Below are positions 42,177 to 52,227 of a DNA stretch of 64,000 nucleotides, piece after piece. The DNA is from Microbacterium maritypicum MF109 (GTDB lineage: Bacteria; Actinomycetota; Actinomycetes; Actinomycetales; Microbacteriaceae). The stretch spans positions 1-64,000 of the forward strand of contig NZ_ATAO01000101.1 in NCBI RefSeq assembly GCF_000455825.1, given 5' to 3'. Made by a program: the position numbers and the translations under genes. A model generated the notes under the pieces. The model was not told the DNA's origin and did no database searches. It worked only from the letters and a program-made list of their open reading frames with translations. Every line of letters starts with the position of its first letter. The first letter of the stretch is position 1.

Positions 42177-44684
42177 TCACCCGTCGGCGAGTGCAGCGGC
42201 AGCAGCCGAACGTGCCGCATCGGCCGAAGGAGCGCCGACCGCGGCGGCCGCGGCCCGTGCGCACTCCACCGAGGACAGCTCGCTCAGCTTCGCTGCCACC
42301 CGACCCAGCGACCGTGGAGCCATCGATAGCGAGGTCACGCCCAGTCCGACCAGCACGGGAGCAAGTGCCGGGTCACCGCCGGCTTCGCCGCACACCCCCA
42401 CCGGCTTGCCCACCGCACGGCCTGCCTCGCCGACGGCGGCGATGAGACGAAGCACCGCAGGCTGCCACGGATCGTTCAGATCCCCCAACTCGCTGAGCAG
42501 TCGGTCGGCCGCCATCGTGTACTGCGCGAGGTCGTTGGTACCCAGGCTCACGAAGTCGACGACCTCGAACAGTTCGGCCGCGAGCAGGGCCGCCGACGGG
42601 GTCTCGATCATGATGCCGACCCGGTCCAGCCCCGCCGCCCGGCACCGATCGGCGAACTCCGCGGCCTCGTCGACCGTCGCGACCATCGGCGCCATCACCT
42701 CGACCACAGCCTCCTCCTCGGCGGCCGCCCGTGCGAGAGCCCGCAGCTGGTCGTCGAGAAGCTGCGGTCGACGTCTGGCGATCCGCAGACCGCGGACCCC
42801 GAGCGCCGGGTTGTCCTCGCGGTCCGCGTTGGCGAAGGGCAGCGGCTTGTCGCTGCCGGCGTCGAGGGTGCGCACCACGACCTTGCGTCCGGGGAAGGCC
42901 GCCAGCACCCCTCGATAGGCGGCGATCTGCTCGTCGACGCTCGGGGCGTCCGTGCGATCGAGAAAGCAGAACTCCGTGCGGAAGAGGCCGATGCCCTCCG
43001 CCTGGGCCGAAGCGGCGTTCGTCGCGTCCGCCGCACCCCCGACGTTCGCGAGGAGCGGGACGCGCTGCCCGTCGGCGAGCGCGCCTGCACCGTCGAATTC
43101 GAGGACCGTCGCCGACGCTCGCGCCTCGGCGACGCGGGACGGCGCAGGCTCGACCTCGACCGTTCCCCGGTCACCGTCGACGAGCACCGTGACTCCGGTC
43201 GGGATCGCTTCCGCGTCCGCGAGGCCGACCACGGCCGGAAGACCGAGGGAGCGCGCGATGATGGCGGTGTGCGAGGTCGGCCCGCCCTGCGCGGTGACGA
43301 GGGCGATGCATCCTCCGCCGGCGAGCAGCGCGGTATCGGCGGGGGCGAGATCCGTCGCCACCAGCACGAAGGGCTCATCGCGCTCGGGCACGCCCGGCAT
43401 GTCGACCTGGAGGATCTCGGCGATGATCCGGTCGCGCACGTCACGGATGTCGGCGATGCGCTCGGCCATCCGCCCTCCCAGCGCGGCGAGCGCCTTCTCA
43501 TGGACGACAGCCGTCTCCCAGACCGCACGGGCCGCACTGCGTCCCTTCGATCGCACGAGCGCCGTGGCCTCGGACACCAGCTCCGGATCGGACGCCAGAA
43601 GCCGGGAAGCGTCGAGGATCGCCCTGGTCTCCCCCGTCGCCTGCGCGGTGCGCGAGCGGAGCTGATCGGCCACAGCGACGGCCGCCCACTCGATCGCTGA
43701 GACCTCGGAGTCCCGGTCGGCCTCGGGGACGACCGTGGTCGGGTCGGGCTCGGGAAGCGGGGGCGCGAGGTGGACCACGGGCGCGGCGACTCGGCCGGAG
43801 CTCACTCCTCGTCCGCGAAGCACCGTGCCGGGCGGGACCGCACGCGCGGGCTCCCCCTCCCGCGACGACGGCGCATCGACCGCGGATGCCTCTGCGGCTC
43901 CGGACACCCCGGAAGGCGGTGCGACCGCCGTCTCGGGTGGTGCCTGCTCCGTCCCCTCGCCGAACCCGTCGTCGAACAGAGCGACCAGCCGATCCAGTGC
44001 CTCCGTCGCGTCATCGCCGCGAGCGGTCAGCTCCAGTTCATCGCCCTGGCGCGCGCCGAGCACGAGCAGGCGCGTCAGGCTCGCGGCGGCCGCATCCGGG
44101 CCGTCGGGAAGCCGTCGCAGGTGTACGTCGGTCCCGGCGGCGGCCCGGGCGATCAGGGCAGCGGGACGCGCATGGACGCCGAGCGGATTGCGGACGCGCA
44201 CCCGACGCACCTGCACGTCACCATCCGCCTGCGGCACAGCCGGTGCGTCGGCGATCTGGTCTTCCCCGGCGCCGAGCGCGCCGGTCTTCACCCCGAGCGC
44301 CGCCGTGGCTTCGGCGGCCACCTGATCCAGCGTCCCGCCCGCAGCAGCGGACACGACGGCGGCGAGCAGTCCCTCCACGAACGGTGCCGGGGCGAGCCGC
44401 ACCGGCACCGCACTCGATCGCAGCTCGAGGGCGAGCTCGGCGCTGAGCACGGCGGATCCCAGATCCATGAGCACGAGCACGCCCTCGCACTCCGCCGCGA
44501 GCTCATCGATGGCCGCTGCCACCGCGACGGCATCGGTGCCGAGGATCGGTGCCCCCTCGGCGTCGACTCCCGCTCCGGCCGCGACCTGCACGCGCACTCC
44601 GCCGTCGTGCACCATCTGCAGGGCAAGCTCCAGTGCCGCCTCCCCGAGCCGTGCGCTGTGGGAGACGGCGACGATGCCGATCAT
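42177..44684 (-). CDS. dhaM: DhaM with complete PTS enzyme I (EIIA-HPr-EI fusion)
   Basis: An 835-residue fusion of three phosphotransfer domains: EIIA-Dha (1-130, His9 in AVSHSARLG), HPr (about 155-245, His171 in NPLGVHARPA) and enzyme I (about 290-835, His472 in GGPTSHTAII, PEP-binding region SLGTNDLAQYTMAADR and Cys765 in GVCGEAGGD). It would carry phosphate from PEP directly to the ADP on DhaL. E. coli DhaM (about 470 residues) lacks the C-terminal PEP domain. Start overlaps the dhaL stop (TGATG). Confidence 0.92.
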   Translation of the reverse strand: MIGIVAVSHSARLGEAALELALQMVHDGGVRVQVAAGAGVDAEGAPILGTDAVAVAAAIDELAAECEGVLVLMDLGSAVLSAELALELRSSAVPVRLAPAPFVEGLLAAVVSAAAGGTLDQVAAEATAALGVKTGALGAGEDQIADAPAVPQADGDVQVRRVRVRNPLGVHARPAALIARAAAGTDVHLRRLPDGPDAAAASLTRLLVLGARQGDELELTARGDDATEALDRLVALFDDGFGEGTEQAPPETAVAPPSGVSGAAEASAVDAPSSREGEPARAVPPGTVLRGRGVSSGRVAAPVVHLAPPLPEPDPTTVVPEADRDSEVSAIEWAAVAVADQLRSRTAQATGETRAILDASRLLASDPELVSEATALVRSKGRSAARAVWETAVVHEKALAALGGRMAERIADIRDVRDRIIAEILQVDMPGVPERDEPFVLVATDLAPADTALLAGGGCIALVTAQGGPTSHTAIIARSLGLPAVVGLADAEAIPTGVTVLVDGDRGTVEVEPAPSRVAEARASATVLEFDGAGALADGQRVPLLANVGGAADATNAASAQAEGIGLFRTEFCFLDRTDAPSVDEQIAAYRGVLAAFPGRKVVVRTLDAGSDKPLPFANADREDNPALGVRGLRIARRRPQLLDDQLRALARAAAEEEAVVEVMAPMVATVDEAAEFADRCRAAGLDRVGIMIETPSAALLAAELFEVVDFVSLGTNDLAQYTMAADRLLSELGDLNDPWQPAVLRLIAAVGEAGRAVGKPVGVCGEAGGDPALAPVLVGLGVTSLSMAPRSLGRVAAKLSELSSVECARAAAAAVGAPSADAARSAAAAALADG

Positions 44685-45324
44685 CAGGCCGTGTCCGCGA
44701 CCGCTGCGGCGAGCGTGTCGAAGAGGATCGCCGTGGAGGCCGCTCCCGGGTCGAGGTGCCCCGCGCTGCGCTCCCCGAGGTAACTCGCCCTGCCCTTGCG
44801 GGCCACCAGCGGCAGCGTGGCATCGCGTCCGGCTGCCGCGGCGTCCGCGGCGGCCCTGGTCGCCTCGGCGACAGAGGATCCCGCGGCGAGTGCCGCGTCC
44901 ATCGCATCCGCCGCCGGCGCCATCGCGTCGAACATGGTCTTGTCCCCCGCTTCCGCCTTACCGCGTGCGACGATGCCGTCGAGTCCTGCCCGCAACGCAG
45001 CCGCAAGAGCGGGGCCGTCGAGTTCGGACACCGGCCCGGCCGCCATTCCCGTCCGCAGGAAGAAGGTGCCGTAGAGGGGTCCGCTGGCTCCGCCGACGGA
45101 ACTCACCAGGGTCATGCCGACGGTCTTGAGCAGTTCGTCGACCTTTCCGGGTGCGCCCGCGGAGAGCTTCTCGCCGACGGCGCTCATACCGCGAGCCATG
45201 TTGGCTCCGTGGTCGGCGTCACCGATGGCCGAGTCGAGTTCGGTGAGCCAGTCGCGCTTCTCGGTGACGGCGGCACCGAACCGGGCGACCCAGTCGGCGA
45301 GCACGACGGTGTCGACCGCGCCCA

Positions 45325-45325
<1 letters not shown>
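44684..45325 (-). CDS. dhaL: Dihydroxyacetone kinase ADP-binding subunit
   Basis: A 213-residue DhaL. The nucleotide site is ELDSAIGDADHGANMARGM with the three Mg-binding aspartates, followed by VGGASGPLYGTFF and the lid ARKGRASYLGERSAGHLDPGA. It holds ADP as a coenzyme that DhaM re-phosphorylates and passes the phosphate to dihydroxyacetone on DhaK. Coupled to both neighbours by TGATG overlaps. Confidence 0.94.
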
Positions 45326-46317
<992 letters not shown>

Positions 46318-46347
46318 CATTCGATCTCCTTTGATCCTTCGAGGTCT

Positions 46348-46387
46348 CTTTCGCAAAAAATCCGAAAGCAATTCGTTAATGTCGAAT
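46348..46387. promoter_or_regulatory. Two TTCG...CGAA inverted repeats between dhaK and the IclR gene
   Basis: CTTTCG and CGAAAG (46348-46353, 46363-46368) and ATTCG and CGAAT (46371-46375, 46383-46387) form two adjacent inverted repeats with the same TTCG/CGAA core in an AT-rich stretch. They are the best candidate operators for the divergent IclR-type regulator and overlap the probable dhaK promoter. Confidence 0.55.
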
Positions 46388-46477
46388 ATGCTCGGACCCT
46401 GCCGGGTTGTCAAGATCAATCGTGAAGCCCGGCTCCATCGGCTCCGGCTCGACGACGCACCGGAAGGAGGCCTCCCC

Positions 46478-47245
46478 GTGATCCAGGCGATCGACCGCGC
46501 GGCGAAGATCCTCGAACTGCTCCAGGGAGCACGCCACCTCGGCATCACCGACCTCGCGGCGGCACTCAGCCTGCCGCCGTCGACCGTGCACGGGATCGTG
46601 AAGTCGCTGCGGTCGCACGGACTCGTCGCGAAGGAGCGGGGCGGCCAGCGCTACATGCTCGGTCCGACTCTCCTGCGCCTGAGCAACGTCTACCTCGACA
46701 CCCTCGACGTACGCGCCAGGGCGATGAGATGGACGCAGGAACTCGCGCGCCGCACCAACCTCTCGGTACGGCTGGGCGCACCGCACTTCACCGACGTGCT
46801 CGTCATCCATCACAACCTGCGACCCGACGACAGCCAGCAGATGCTCGAGACCGGGGTGGCCATCCCCGCCCATGCCTCGGCGATGGGCAAGGTCCTCCTC
46901 GCCTACGACCTGGGTTTCCAGCAGAGCGTGTTCGAACAGCCGCTGCGCAGCCTCACCGGCGACACGATCACCGACGTCGCTCGGCTGACCCTCGAGCTGC
47001 CGGCCATCGCCGAACGCGGCACGGCCGGAGAGTTCGACGAGGCGGTGCTCGGCGAGTCCTCGATCGCCGCCCCCGTCGCTGACGCGTCGAACGACATCGT
47101 CGCCGCGGTCGCCGTGGTGCTGCCCACATCGCAGACACCCGCCTCGGACGCGATCCTCAATGCCCTGCGCGAGACGGCACGGAACGTCTCCCGCGAACTC
47201 GGCGCGACCACCTGGCCACCGCGCGTGGCGCCCGCCGACGATTGA
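46478..47245 (+). CDS. IclR-family regulator of the dhaKLM operon
   Basis: A 255-residue regulator with an N-terminal winged helix ([42 protein letters not shown]) and a C-terminal effector-binding GAF-like domain ([32 protein letters not shown] region). GTG at 46478 is chosen because GGAAGGAGG sits seven bases upstream; the open frame further upstream overlaps the promoter region. Position opposite dhaKLM suggests it senses dihydroxyacetone, glycerol or a phosphate ester. Confidence 0.88.
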   Translation: MIQAIDRAAKILELLQGARHLGITDLAAALSLPPSTVHGIVKSLRSHGLVAKERGGQRYMLGPTLLRLSNVYLDTLDVRARAMRWTQELARRTNLSVRLGAPHFTDVLVIHHNLRPDDSQQMLETGVAIPAHASAMGKVLLAYDLGFQQSVFEQPLRSLTGDTITDVARLTLELPAIAERGTAGEFDEAVLGESSIAAPVADASNDIVAAVAVVLPTSQTPASDAILNALRETARNVSRELGATTWPPRVAPADD

Positions 47246-47335
47246 CGTCCGCGCGTCCGATCCGGTGCGGCGGATCAGCACTCGCCCGACGAACCGGCGC
47301 TCGCCGACGCCTCCTCCACCCAGCCGCTAACTCCG

Positions 47336-47383
47336 CTCAGCCGCGAATCCACTCAGCCGCGAATCCACTCAGCCGCGAAGCGC
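47336..47383. repeat. 16-bp tandem repeat at the recQ 3' end
   Basis: Two identical units ctcagccgcgaatcca (47336-47351, 47352-47367) and a third that diverges after twelve bases and contains the recQ stop codon. The remainder of the spacer to the IclR gene (47246-47335) shows no clear terminator. Confidence 0.75.
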
Positions 47384-49489
47384 GAGGGCGAACGGCAGGA
47401 CCGCGGTCGCCCCGGCCTGACGGAGAGTCCGGGCCGCGACCGTCATCGTCCATCGACTGTCGACAAGATCGTCCACGAGCAGCACCGGCCCCGACGGCAC
47501 GTCGAGGTGCTGCGCGCTGAAACGGTCCCACAGCCCGGCGAGACGGAAGACGCTGTTCCCGCCCGGTCCGCCGGAGGGCCCGCCGCCGACGGGTTCGAGC
47601 GCGCCGAGGGAGGGCAGACGGCCGACGTCGGCGAGCCCGCGGGCGAGCGAGTCGACCAGTAGCGGGTGCGAACGCGATGGCATCGCGACGACAGCCACCG
47701 GGCGCTCCTCCCAGCCCCATCCGGCGAGCACGCGGACGCAGGCCTGGAGCAACTGCGGGGTCACCGCGGCGTCGGGCGCGCCCGCGGCAAAGATCTCGCG
47801 CAGCGCCCCTCCCCAGCCCAGGTCGGTGAGGCGCGCCAGTGCTCGCCCCTCGGCAGCCTGCTCGTCGGCGGGGATGCGCCCCTTGACCGGCACCTCGAGC
47901 CGATCGGCTCCGGTCGGCCAGGCACGACGAGGCTCGATCGGCACACCGACACGGTCGAGCGACTCCGCGGCCTGCGAGCTCGCGGATTCTCCGATCTCGC
48001 GAGGGAACCATCCGCCCGCGCAGTTGTCGCACCTTCCGCAGGGCGCGGCCGTGTCGTCGTCGAGGGCACGCTGCAGGAACTCCATACGGCAGCCGTCGGT
48101 CTGCTCGTATTCGATCATGTGCTGCTGCTCGGCGAGACGCTCGGCGGCGATGCGCTCGTAGCGCTCGGCGTCGTAGGTCCACGGCTCGCCGGTCGCGACC
48201 CAGCCGCCCTGCACGCGCCGCACCGCGCCGTCGACGTCGAGGACCTTCAGCAGCAGCTCGAGCGGCGTGCGGCGGATGTCGACCATCGCTTCGAGCGCCG
48301 GCGTCGAGATCGGAGCATCGCCGAGCGCACCGATCACCCGCTCCGCCCGCTCCTTGTCGGGCATCGACGCCGTCGCGAAGTAATGCCAGATATCGCGATC
48401 CTCGACGCCGGGGAGCAGCAGCACGTCGGCGCTCTCACTCGCGCGACCGGCACGGCCGACCTGCTGGTAGTAGGCCACCGGCGACGAGGGCGCACCGAGG
48501 TGGAGCACGAATCCCAGATCGGGCTTGTCGAAGCCCATGCCGAGCGCACTCGTGGCGACGAGCGCCTTCACCTCGTTGCGCTTGAGCATCCCCTCGGACT
48601 CGGCGCGTTCATCGGTGTCGGTCTGTCCGGTGTAGGCCCGCACGTCGTGTCCGTGGTCTCGCAGCAGCCGGGCGGTGTCGACGGCGGCCGCGACGGTCAG
48701 CGTGTAGATGATGCCGGATCCGGGAAGATCGTCGATGTGGCTGAGCAGCCACGCGAGACGACTCGCCGAATCGCGCAGGCGGAGCACCCCCAGACGCAAT
48801 GAGGTGCGGGCGAGCGGGCCGCGGATGGTGAGCACCGGCTCGGCGTCGCGGTCACCGCTCTGGAGACTGCCGAGCTGCTCGGCGACGTCTGCCACGACCC
48901 GGCTGTTCGCCGTCGCGGTGGTCGCCAGCACCGGCACGTCGGCGGGCATCTGCGCGATCAGGTCGCGCAGCCGCCGGTAGTCGGGACGGAAGTCGTGTCC
49001 CCAATCGCTGATGCAGTGCGCCTCGTCGACGACGAGCATGCCGATGCGACGCACCAGCGCCGGCAGCTGCTGCTCGCGGAACGCGGGGTTGTTCAGCCTC
49101 TCCGGCGAGACCAGCAGCACATCGACCTCATCGCGGTCGAGCTGCCCGAGCACCTCAGACCATTCGTGCGCGTTGGTGGAGTTGATCGCGACCGCCCTCA
49201 CCCCGGCACGTTCGGCCGCGGCGATCTGGTCGCGCATGAGCGCGAGCAGCGGCGACACCAGCACGGTCGGCCCCGCCCCCTGTCGACGCAGCAGCAGGGT
49301 GGCGACGAAGTACACCGCGGACTTTCCCCAGCCGGTGCGCTGCACCACGAGCGCGCGCCGACGCCCCTCGACCAGCGCCTCGATCGCCTCATACTGCCCG
49401 TCGTGGAAGTCGGCGTCGGGGCGGCCGACGAGTTCGCGCAGCGCCGCGCGTGCGGCCTCGCGGGTGTCGGCGGGAGCTGCGAATGTCAT
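47369..49489 (-). CDS. recQ: RecQ-family DNA helicase with C-terminal phosphoribosyltransferase-like domain
   Basis: A 706-residue superfamily 2 helicase. Motifs: I QRTGWGKSAVYF, II VVDEAHCISDWGHDFRP, III ATTATANSR, V ALGMGFDKPDL, VI YYQQVGRAGRA; then the zinc-binding Cys cluster CRMEFL...CGRCDNCAGG. The last 150 residues are not HRDC but a type I phosphoribosyltransferase-like module with AVVAMPSRSHPLLVD and a PRPP-loop-like LLVDDLVDSRWTMTVAAR. ATG at 49489 has CAGAGT six bases upstream and no ribosome binding site, suggesting leaderless expression. Confidence 0.9.
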   Translation of the reverse strand: MTFAAPADTREAARAALRELVGRPDADFHDGQYEAIEALVEGRRRALVVQRTGWGKSAVYFVATLLLRRQGAGPTVLVSPLLALMRDQIAAAERAGVRAVAINSTNAHEWSEVLGQLDRDEVDVLLVSPERLNNPAFREQQLPALVRRIGMLVVDEAHCISDWGHDFRPDYRRLRDLIAQMPADVPVLATTATANSRVVADVAEQLGSLQSGDRDAEPVLTIRGPLARTSLRLGVLRLRDSASRLAWLLSHIDDLPGSGIIYTLTVAAAVDTARLLRDHGHDVRAYTGQTDTDERAESEGMLKRNEVKALVATSALGMGFDKPDLGFVLHLGAPSSPVAYYQQVGRAGRASESADVLLLPGVEDRDIWHYFATASMPDKERAERVIGALGDAPISTPALEAMVDIRRTPLELLLKVLDVDGAVRRVQGGWVATGEPWTYDAERYERIAAERLAEQQHMIEYEQTDGCRMEFLQRALDDDTAAPCGRCDNCAGGWFPREIGESASSQAAESLDRVGVPIEPRRAWPTGADRLEVPVKGRIPADEQAAEGRALARLTDLGWGGALREIFAAGAPDAAVTPQLLQACVRVLAGWGWEERPVAVVAMPSRSHPLLVDSLARGLADVGRLPSLGALEPVGGGPSGGPGGNSVFRLAGLWDRFSAQHLDVPSGPVLLVDDLVDSRWTMTVAARTLRQAGATAVLPFALALRG

Positions 49490-49569
49490 GCGCCCACTCT
49501 GCCCCACGCCGCCGACACGACGACGTCGTCATCCACAGGTTCGCCGAGCCGTCGGCGAGTCCCGTCGTC

Positions 49570-49581
49570 TAGCGTGAGGAG
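49570..49581 (+). promoter_or_regulatory. Leaderless-type promoter -10 element
   Basis: TAGCGT (49570-49575) is six bases before the ATG at 49582. The six bases read GAGGAG, so they could also serve as a ribosome binding site, but only if transcription starts further upstream. Confidence 0.45.
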
Positions 49582-50001
49582 ATGATCACACGCGAGCTCG
49601 CCGTCGCCCTGCGAGACTCCGGACTCGTCTGGCATCCCGCCGAGGGCGACCGCTTCCAGCTCGACCTGCCGGACGAGGTGGAACTCGAAGCGGAGGCCGA
49701 GGTCTTCACGGTCAGCGAGATGACGATCGAAGCCCGCCAGACGCCGAGCGGCACCGATCTGGCGTTCAACGGCACCACGGAATGGGCGCTCGACGCGGTG
49801 ACCCTCGCGGATGCGGTGTGGCTGCCGCGGGAGGATCAGCTGCGCGACCTGCTCCGGGGCACCTTCCGCGCGCTGGTGCGCCTCGAAGACGCCTTTCGCG
49901 TCGACGTCGAGATCGGTGGCCATGTGATCGCCTTCGAGCACCCCGATCCCTCGGAGGCCTACGGCCGGGCGCTCCTCGAGCTGATCTCGCGCTCGCACTG
50001 A
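49582..50001 (+). CDS. Conserved actinobacterial protein of unknown function
   Basis: A 139-residue acidic soluble protein with mixed alpha/beta character: TRELAVALRDSGLVWHPAEGDRF, SEMTIEARQ, FNGTTEWALDAV and WLPREDQLRDLLRG. No signal peptide, Cys or known catalytic motif. Similar small proteins occur in many Microbacteriaceae, sometimes under unrelated names. It is divergent from recQ and ends 86 bases before paaA, in front of the paaA promoter. Function unknown. Confidence 0.75.
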   Translation: MITRELAVALRDSGLVWHPAEGDRFQLDLPDEVELEAEAEVFTVSEMTIEARQTPSGTDLAFNGTTEWALDAVTLADAVWLPREDQLRDLLRGTFRALVRLEDAFRVDVEIGGHVIAFEHPDPSEAYGRALLELISRSH

Positions 50002-50010
50002 GCAGGTGCC

Positions 50011-50058
50011 TTGAAACCGGCCGTGCTCTGTGTCAGAATTACCTAACGATCGGTCAGT
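50011..50058 (+). promoter_or_regulatory. paaA promoter with PaaR-type operator
   Basis: TTGAAA (50011-50016) and CAGAAT (50034-50039) with a 17-base spacer form the best sigma-70-type promoter in the window. A 22-bp palindrome at 50037-50058, half-sites AATTACCT and CGGTCAGT, covers the end of the -10 and the start site, the classic place for a repressor. Confidence 0.78.
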
Positions 50059-50087
50059 AAAGTTGGCCGGAGGCCGAGGAGTCGACG

Positions 50088-51062
50088 ATGACCAGTCCCG
50101 CAGACCTGTCCCTGGTGGGCGAGCTCTCCGATGAGGAGCGTCTCTTCGACGAGCTCATCGCGAACGAGCAGCGCATCGAGCCCCGCGACTGGATGCCCGA
50201 TGCCTACCGCAAGACGCTGGTGCGGCAGATCTCCCAGCACGCACACTCCGAGATCATCGGCATGCAACCCGAGGGCAACTGGATCACACGCGCGCCGAGC
50301 CTCAAGCGCAAAGCGATCCTGATGGCGAAGGTGCAGGACGAGGCCGGCCACGGTCTCTACCTCTACTCCGCGGCGCAGACCCTGGGCACCACGCGCGACG
50401 AGATGATGGATCAGCTCATCAGCGGCAAGGCGAAGTACTCGTCGATCTTCAACTACCCCACCCCCACCTGGGCCGACATGGGCGCGATCGGCTGGCTCGT
50501 CGACGGCGCCGCGATCTGCAATCAGGTGCCGCTGTGCCGGGCCTCCTACGGTCCGTACGGCCGCGCCATGGTGCGCGTGTGCAAGGAGGAGTCGTTCCAC
50601 CAGCGGCAGGGCTTCGAGATCCTGCTCACGCTGATGCAGGGCAGCGCGGAGCAGCGCGAGATGGCACAGGATGCCGTGAACCGCTGGTACTGGCCGAGCC
50701 TGGCGATGTTCGGGCCGCCCGACGACCAGTCCCCGAACTCGGCGCAGTCGATGAAGTGGAAGATCAAGCGGTTCTCGAACGACGAGCTGCGCCAGCGGTT
50801 CGTCGGCATGCTCGTGCCCCAGGCCGAGATCCTCGGGGTGACGTTGCCCGACCCCGATCTGCGCTTCGACGAGCAGACCGGCCAGTATGTGATCGGCGAG
50901 ATCGACTGGGACGAGTTCTTCGAGGTGGTGCGCGGCAACGGGCCGTGCAACGCCGAGCGACTCGAGCGCCGACGCACGGCCCACGAAGAGGGCGCCTGGG
51001 TGCGCGAGGCCGCCGCGGAGTATGCCCGCAAGCAGTCCCTCGAGACGAAGGCGGTGGCGTGA
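50088..51062 (+). CDS. paaA: Phenylacetyl-CoA 1,2-epoxidase catalytic subunit
   Basis: A 324-residue ferritin-like di-iron subunit. Iron ligands are in [26 protein letters not shown] and [15 protein letters not shown]. With PaaB, PaaC and the reductase PaaE it forms the oxygenase that epoxidises the ring of phenylacetyl-CoA. First gene of paaABCDE-paaG behind its own PaaR-type operator; AGGCCGAGGAG precedes the ATG. The paaB ATG overlaps its stop. Confidence 0.96.
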   Translation: MTSPADLSLVGELSDEERLFDELIANEQRIEPRDWMPDAYRKTLVRQISQHAHSEIIGMQPEGNWITRAPSLKRKAILMAKVQDEAGHGLYLYSAAQTLGTTRDEMMDQLISGKAKYSSIFNYPTPTWADMGAIGWLVDGAAICNQVPLCRASYGPYGRAMVRVCKEESFHQRQGFEILLTLMQGSAEQREMAQDAVNRWYWPSLAMFGPPDDQSPNSAQSMKWKIKRFSNDELRQRFVGMLVPQAEILGVTLPDPDLRFDEQTGQYVIGEIDWDEFFEVVRGNGPCNAERLERRRTAHEEGAWVREAAAEYARKQSLETKAVA

Positions 51063-51367
51063 TGGCGACACCGGGCGCGGATGAGCGCGAACCCTGGCCG
51101 CTGTGGGAGGTGTTCGTGCGCGCCAATCGCGGGCTCAGCCACGTGCACGTCGGCTCGCTGCACGCACCCGACGCCGAGATGGCGATCCGCAACGCGCGCG
51201 ACCTCTACACCCGCCGCGGCGAGGGCGTGTCGATCTGGGTGGCGCCCGCCGACGCGATCACCACGAGCGATCCCGACGCCAAGGGCGCATACTTCGAGAG
51301 CCCCGCGGGCAAGAACTACCGCCACGCCGTGTACTACACGGCCTCCGAGGGAGTGCCGCACCTGTGA
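51062..51367 (+). CDS. paaB: Phenylacetyl-CoA epoxidase subunit PaaB
   Basis: A 101-residue small subunit with the family hallmarks WEVFVRANRGLSHVHVGSLHAPD, ARDLYTRRGEGVSIWVAPA and GKNYRHAVYY. It bridges PaaAC heterodimers in the epoxidase. Overlaps paaA (TGATG) and paaC (GTGA). Confidence 0.96.
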   Translation: MATPGADEREPWPLWEVFVRANRGLSHVHVGSLHAPDAEMAIRNARDLYTRRGEGVSIWVAPADAITTSDPDAKGAYFESPAGKNYRHAVYYTASEGVPHL

Positions 51368-52227
51368 GCACACCGCACCCGACCACCGCGCCCGAGGACG
51401 TCGACGTTCACGGCGACATCCACGGCGACGTCTCGGTCGACGAACTCCGCCTCTCGCAGGAGCTCTCCGGCACCGGCGCGGTGGCCATGTCCGCCGACAT
51501 CGCCGAGTACGCACTGCGCCTCGGAGACGACGCCCTCATCCTCTCCCAGCAGCTGGGCGCCTGGATCTCGCGGGCCCCGGAGCTGGAGGAGGACGTAGCC
51601 CTGGGCAACATCGCGCTCGACCTGCTCGGCCACGCGCGCTCATTCCTGCACTACGCGGGGTCGTACGACGGCCGCAGCGAAGACGACCTCGCCTTCTTCC
51701 GCGACGAGCCCGAGTTCCGTTGCGCGTGGATCGTGCAGCAGCCCAACGGCGACTTCGCCCAGACGATCGCCCGACAGTTCGTCGTGGCGACCTACATGTT
51801 CGAGCTCTACACGGCGTTGCGCGGCAGCAGCGACGAGACCTTCGCCGCGATCGCCGAGAAATCGCTCAAGGAGGTCGACTACCACCGCGATCACGCCGTG
51901 CAGTGGATGCTGCGCCTCGCGGGCGGCACCGAGGAGTCCCGCACCCGCATCATCCGGGCGATCGGTGATGTCTGGCCGTACGTCGACGAGCTGTTCCGCG
52001 ACGATGAGCTGATCGAGCGACTCGGCGATGCGGCCGTGTCCCCGTCGCGCCTGCGTCCCGGGTTCGACGGCGTGGTCGCGACCGTCTTCACCGAGGCGGA
52101 GCTGACGGTTCCCGACGTCATGTCGTCGTCGGCGGGCGGGCGTCGCGGCGCGCACGCGACCCCCCTCGGCCACATCCTCGCCGAGATGCAGGTGCTCGCG
52201 CGACGGCATCCGGGGGCGACATGGTGA
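51364..52227 (+). CDS. paaC: Phenylacetyl-CoA epoxidase structural subunit
   Basis: A 287-residue ferritin-like protein that pairs with PaaA. Seen are YALRLGDDALILSQQLGAW, NIALDLLGHARSFLHYAG and AEKSLKEVDYHRDHAVQW. The N-terminal 28 residues (His/Asp-rich, DVDVHGDIHGDVSVD) are an extension not seen in most PaaC. GTG start coupled to the paaB stop. Confidence 0.93.
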   Translation: MSTPHPTTAPEDVDVHGDIHGDVSVDELRLSQELSGTGAVAMSADIAEYALRLGDDALILSQQLGAWISRAPELEEDVALGNIALDLLGHARSFLHYAGSYDGRSEDDLAFFRDEPEFRCAWIVQQPNGDFAQTIARQFVVATYMFELYTALRGSSDETFAAIAEKSLKEVDYHRDHAVQWMLRLAGGTEESRTRIIRAIGDVWPYVDELFRDDELIERLGDAAVSPSRLRPGFDGVVATVFTEAELTVPDVMSSSAGGRRGAHATPLGHILAEMQVLARRHPGATW

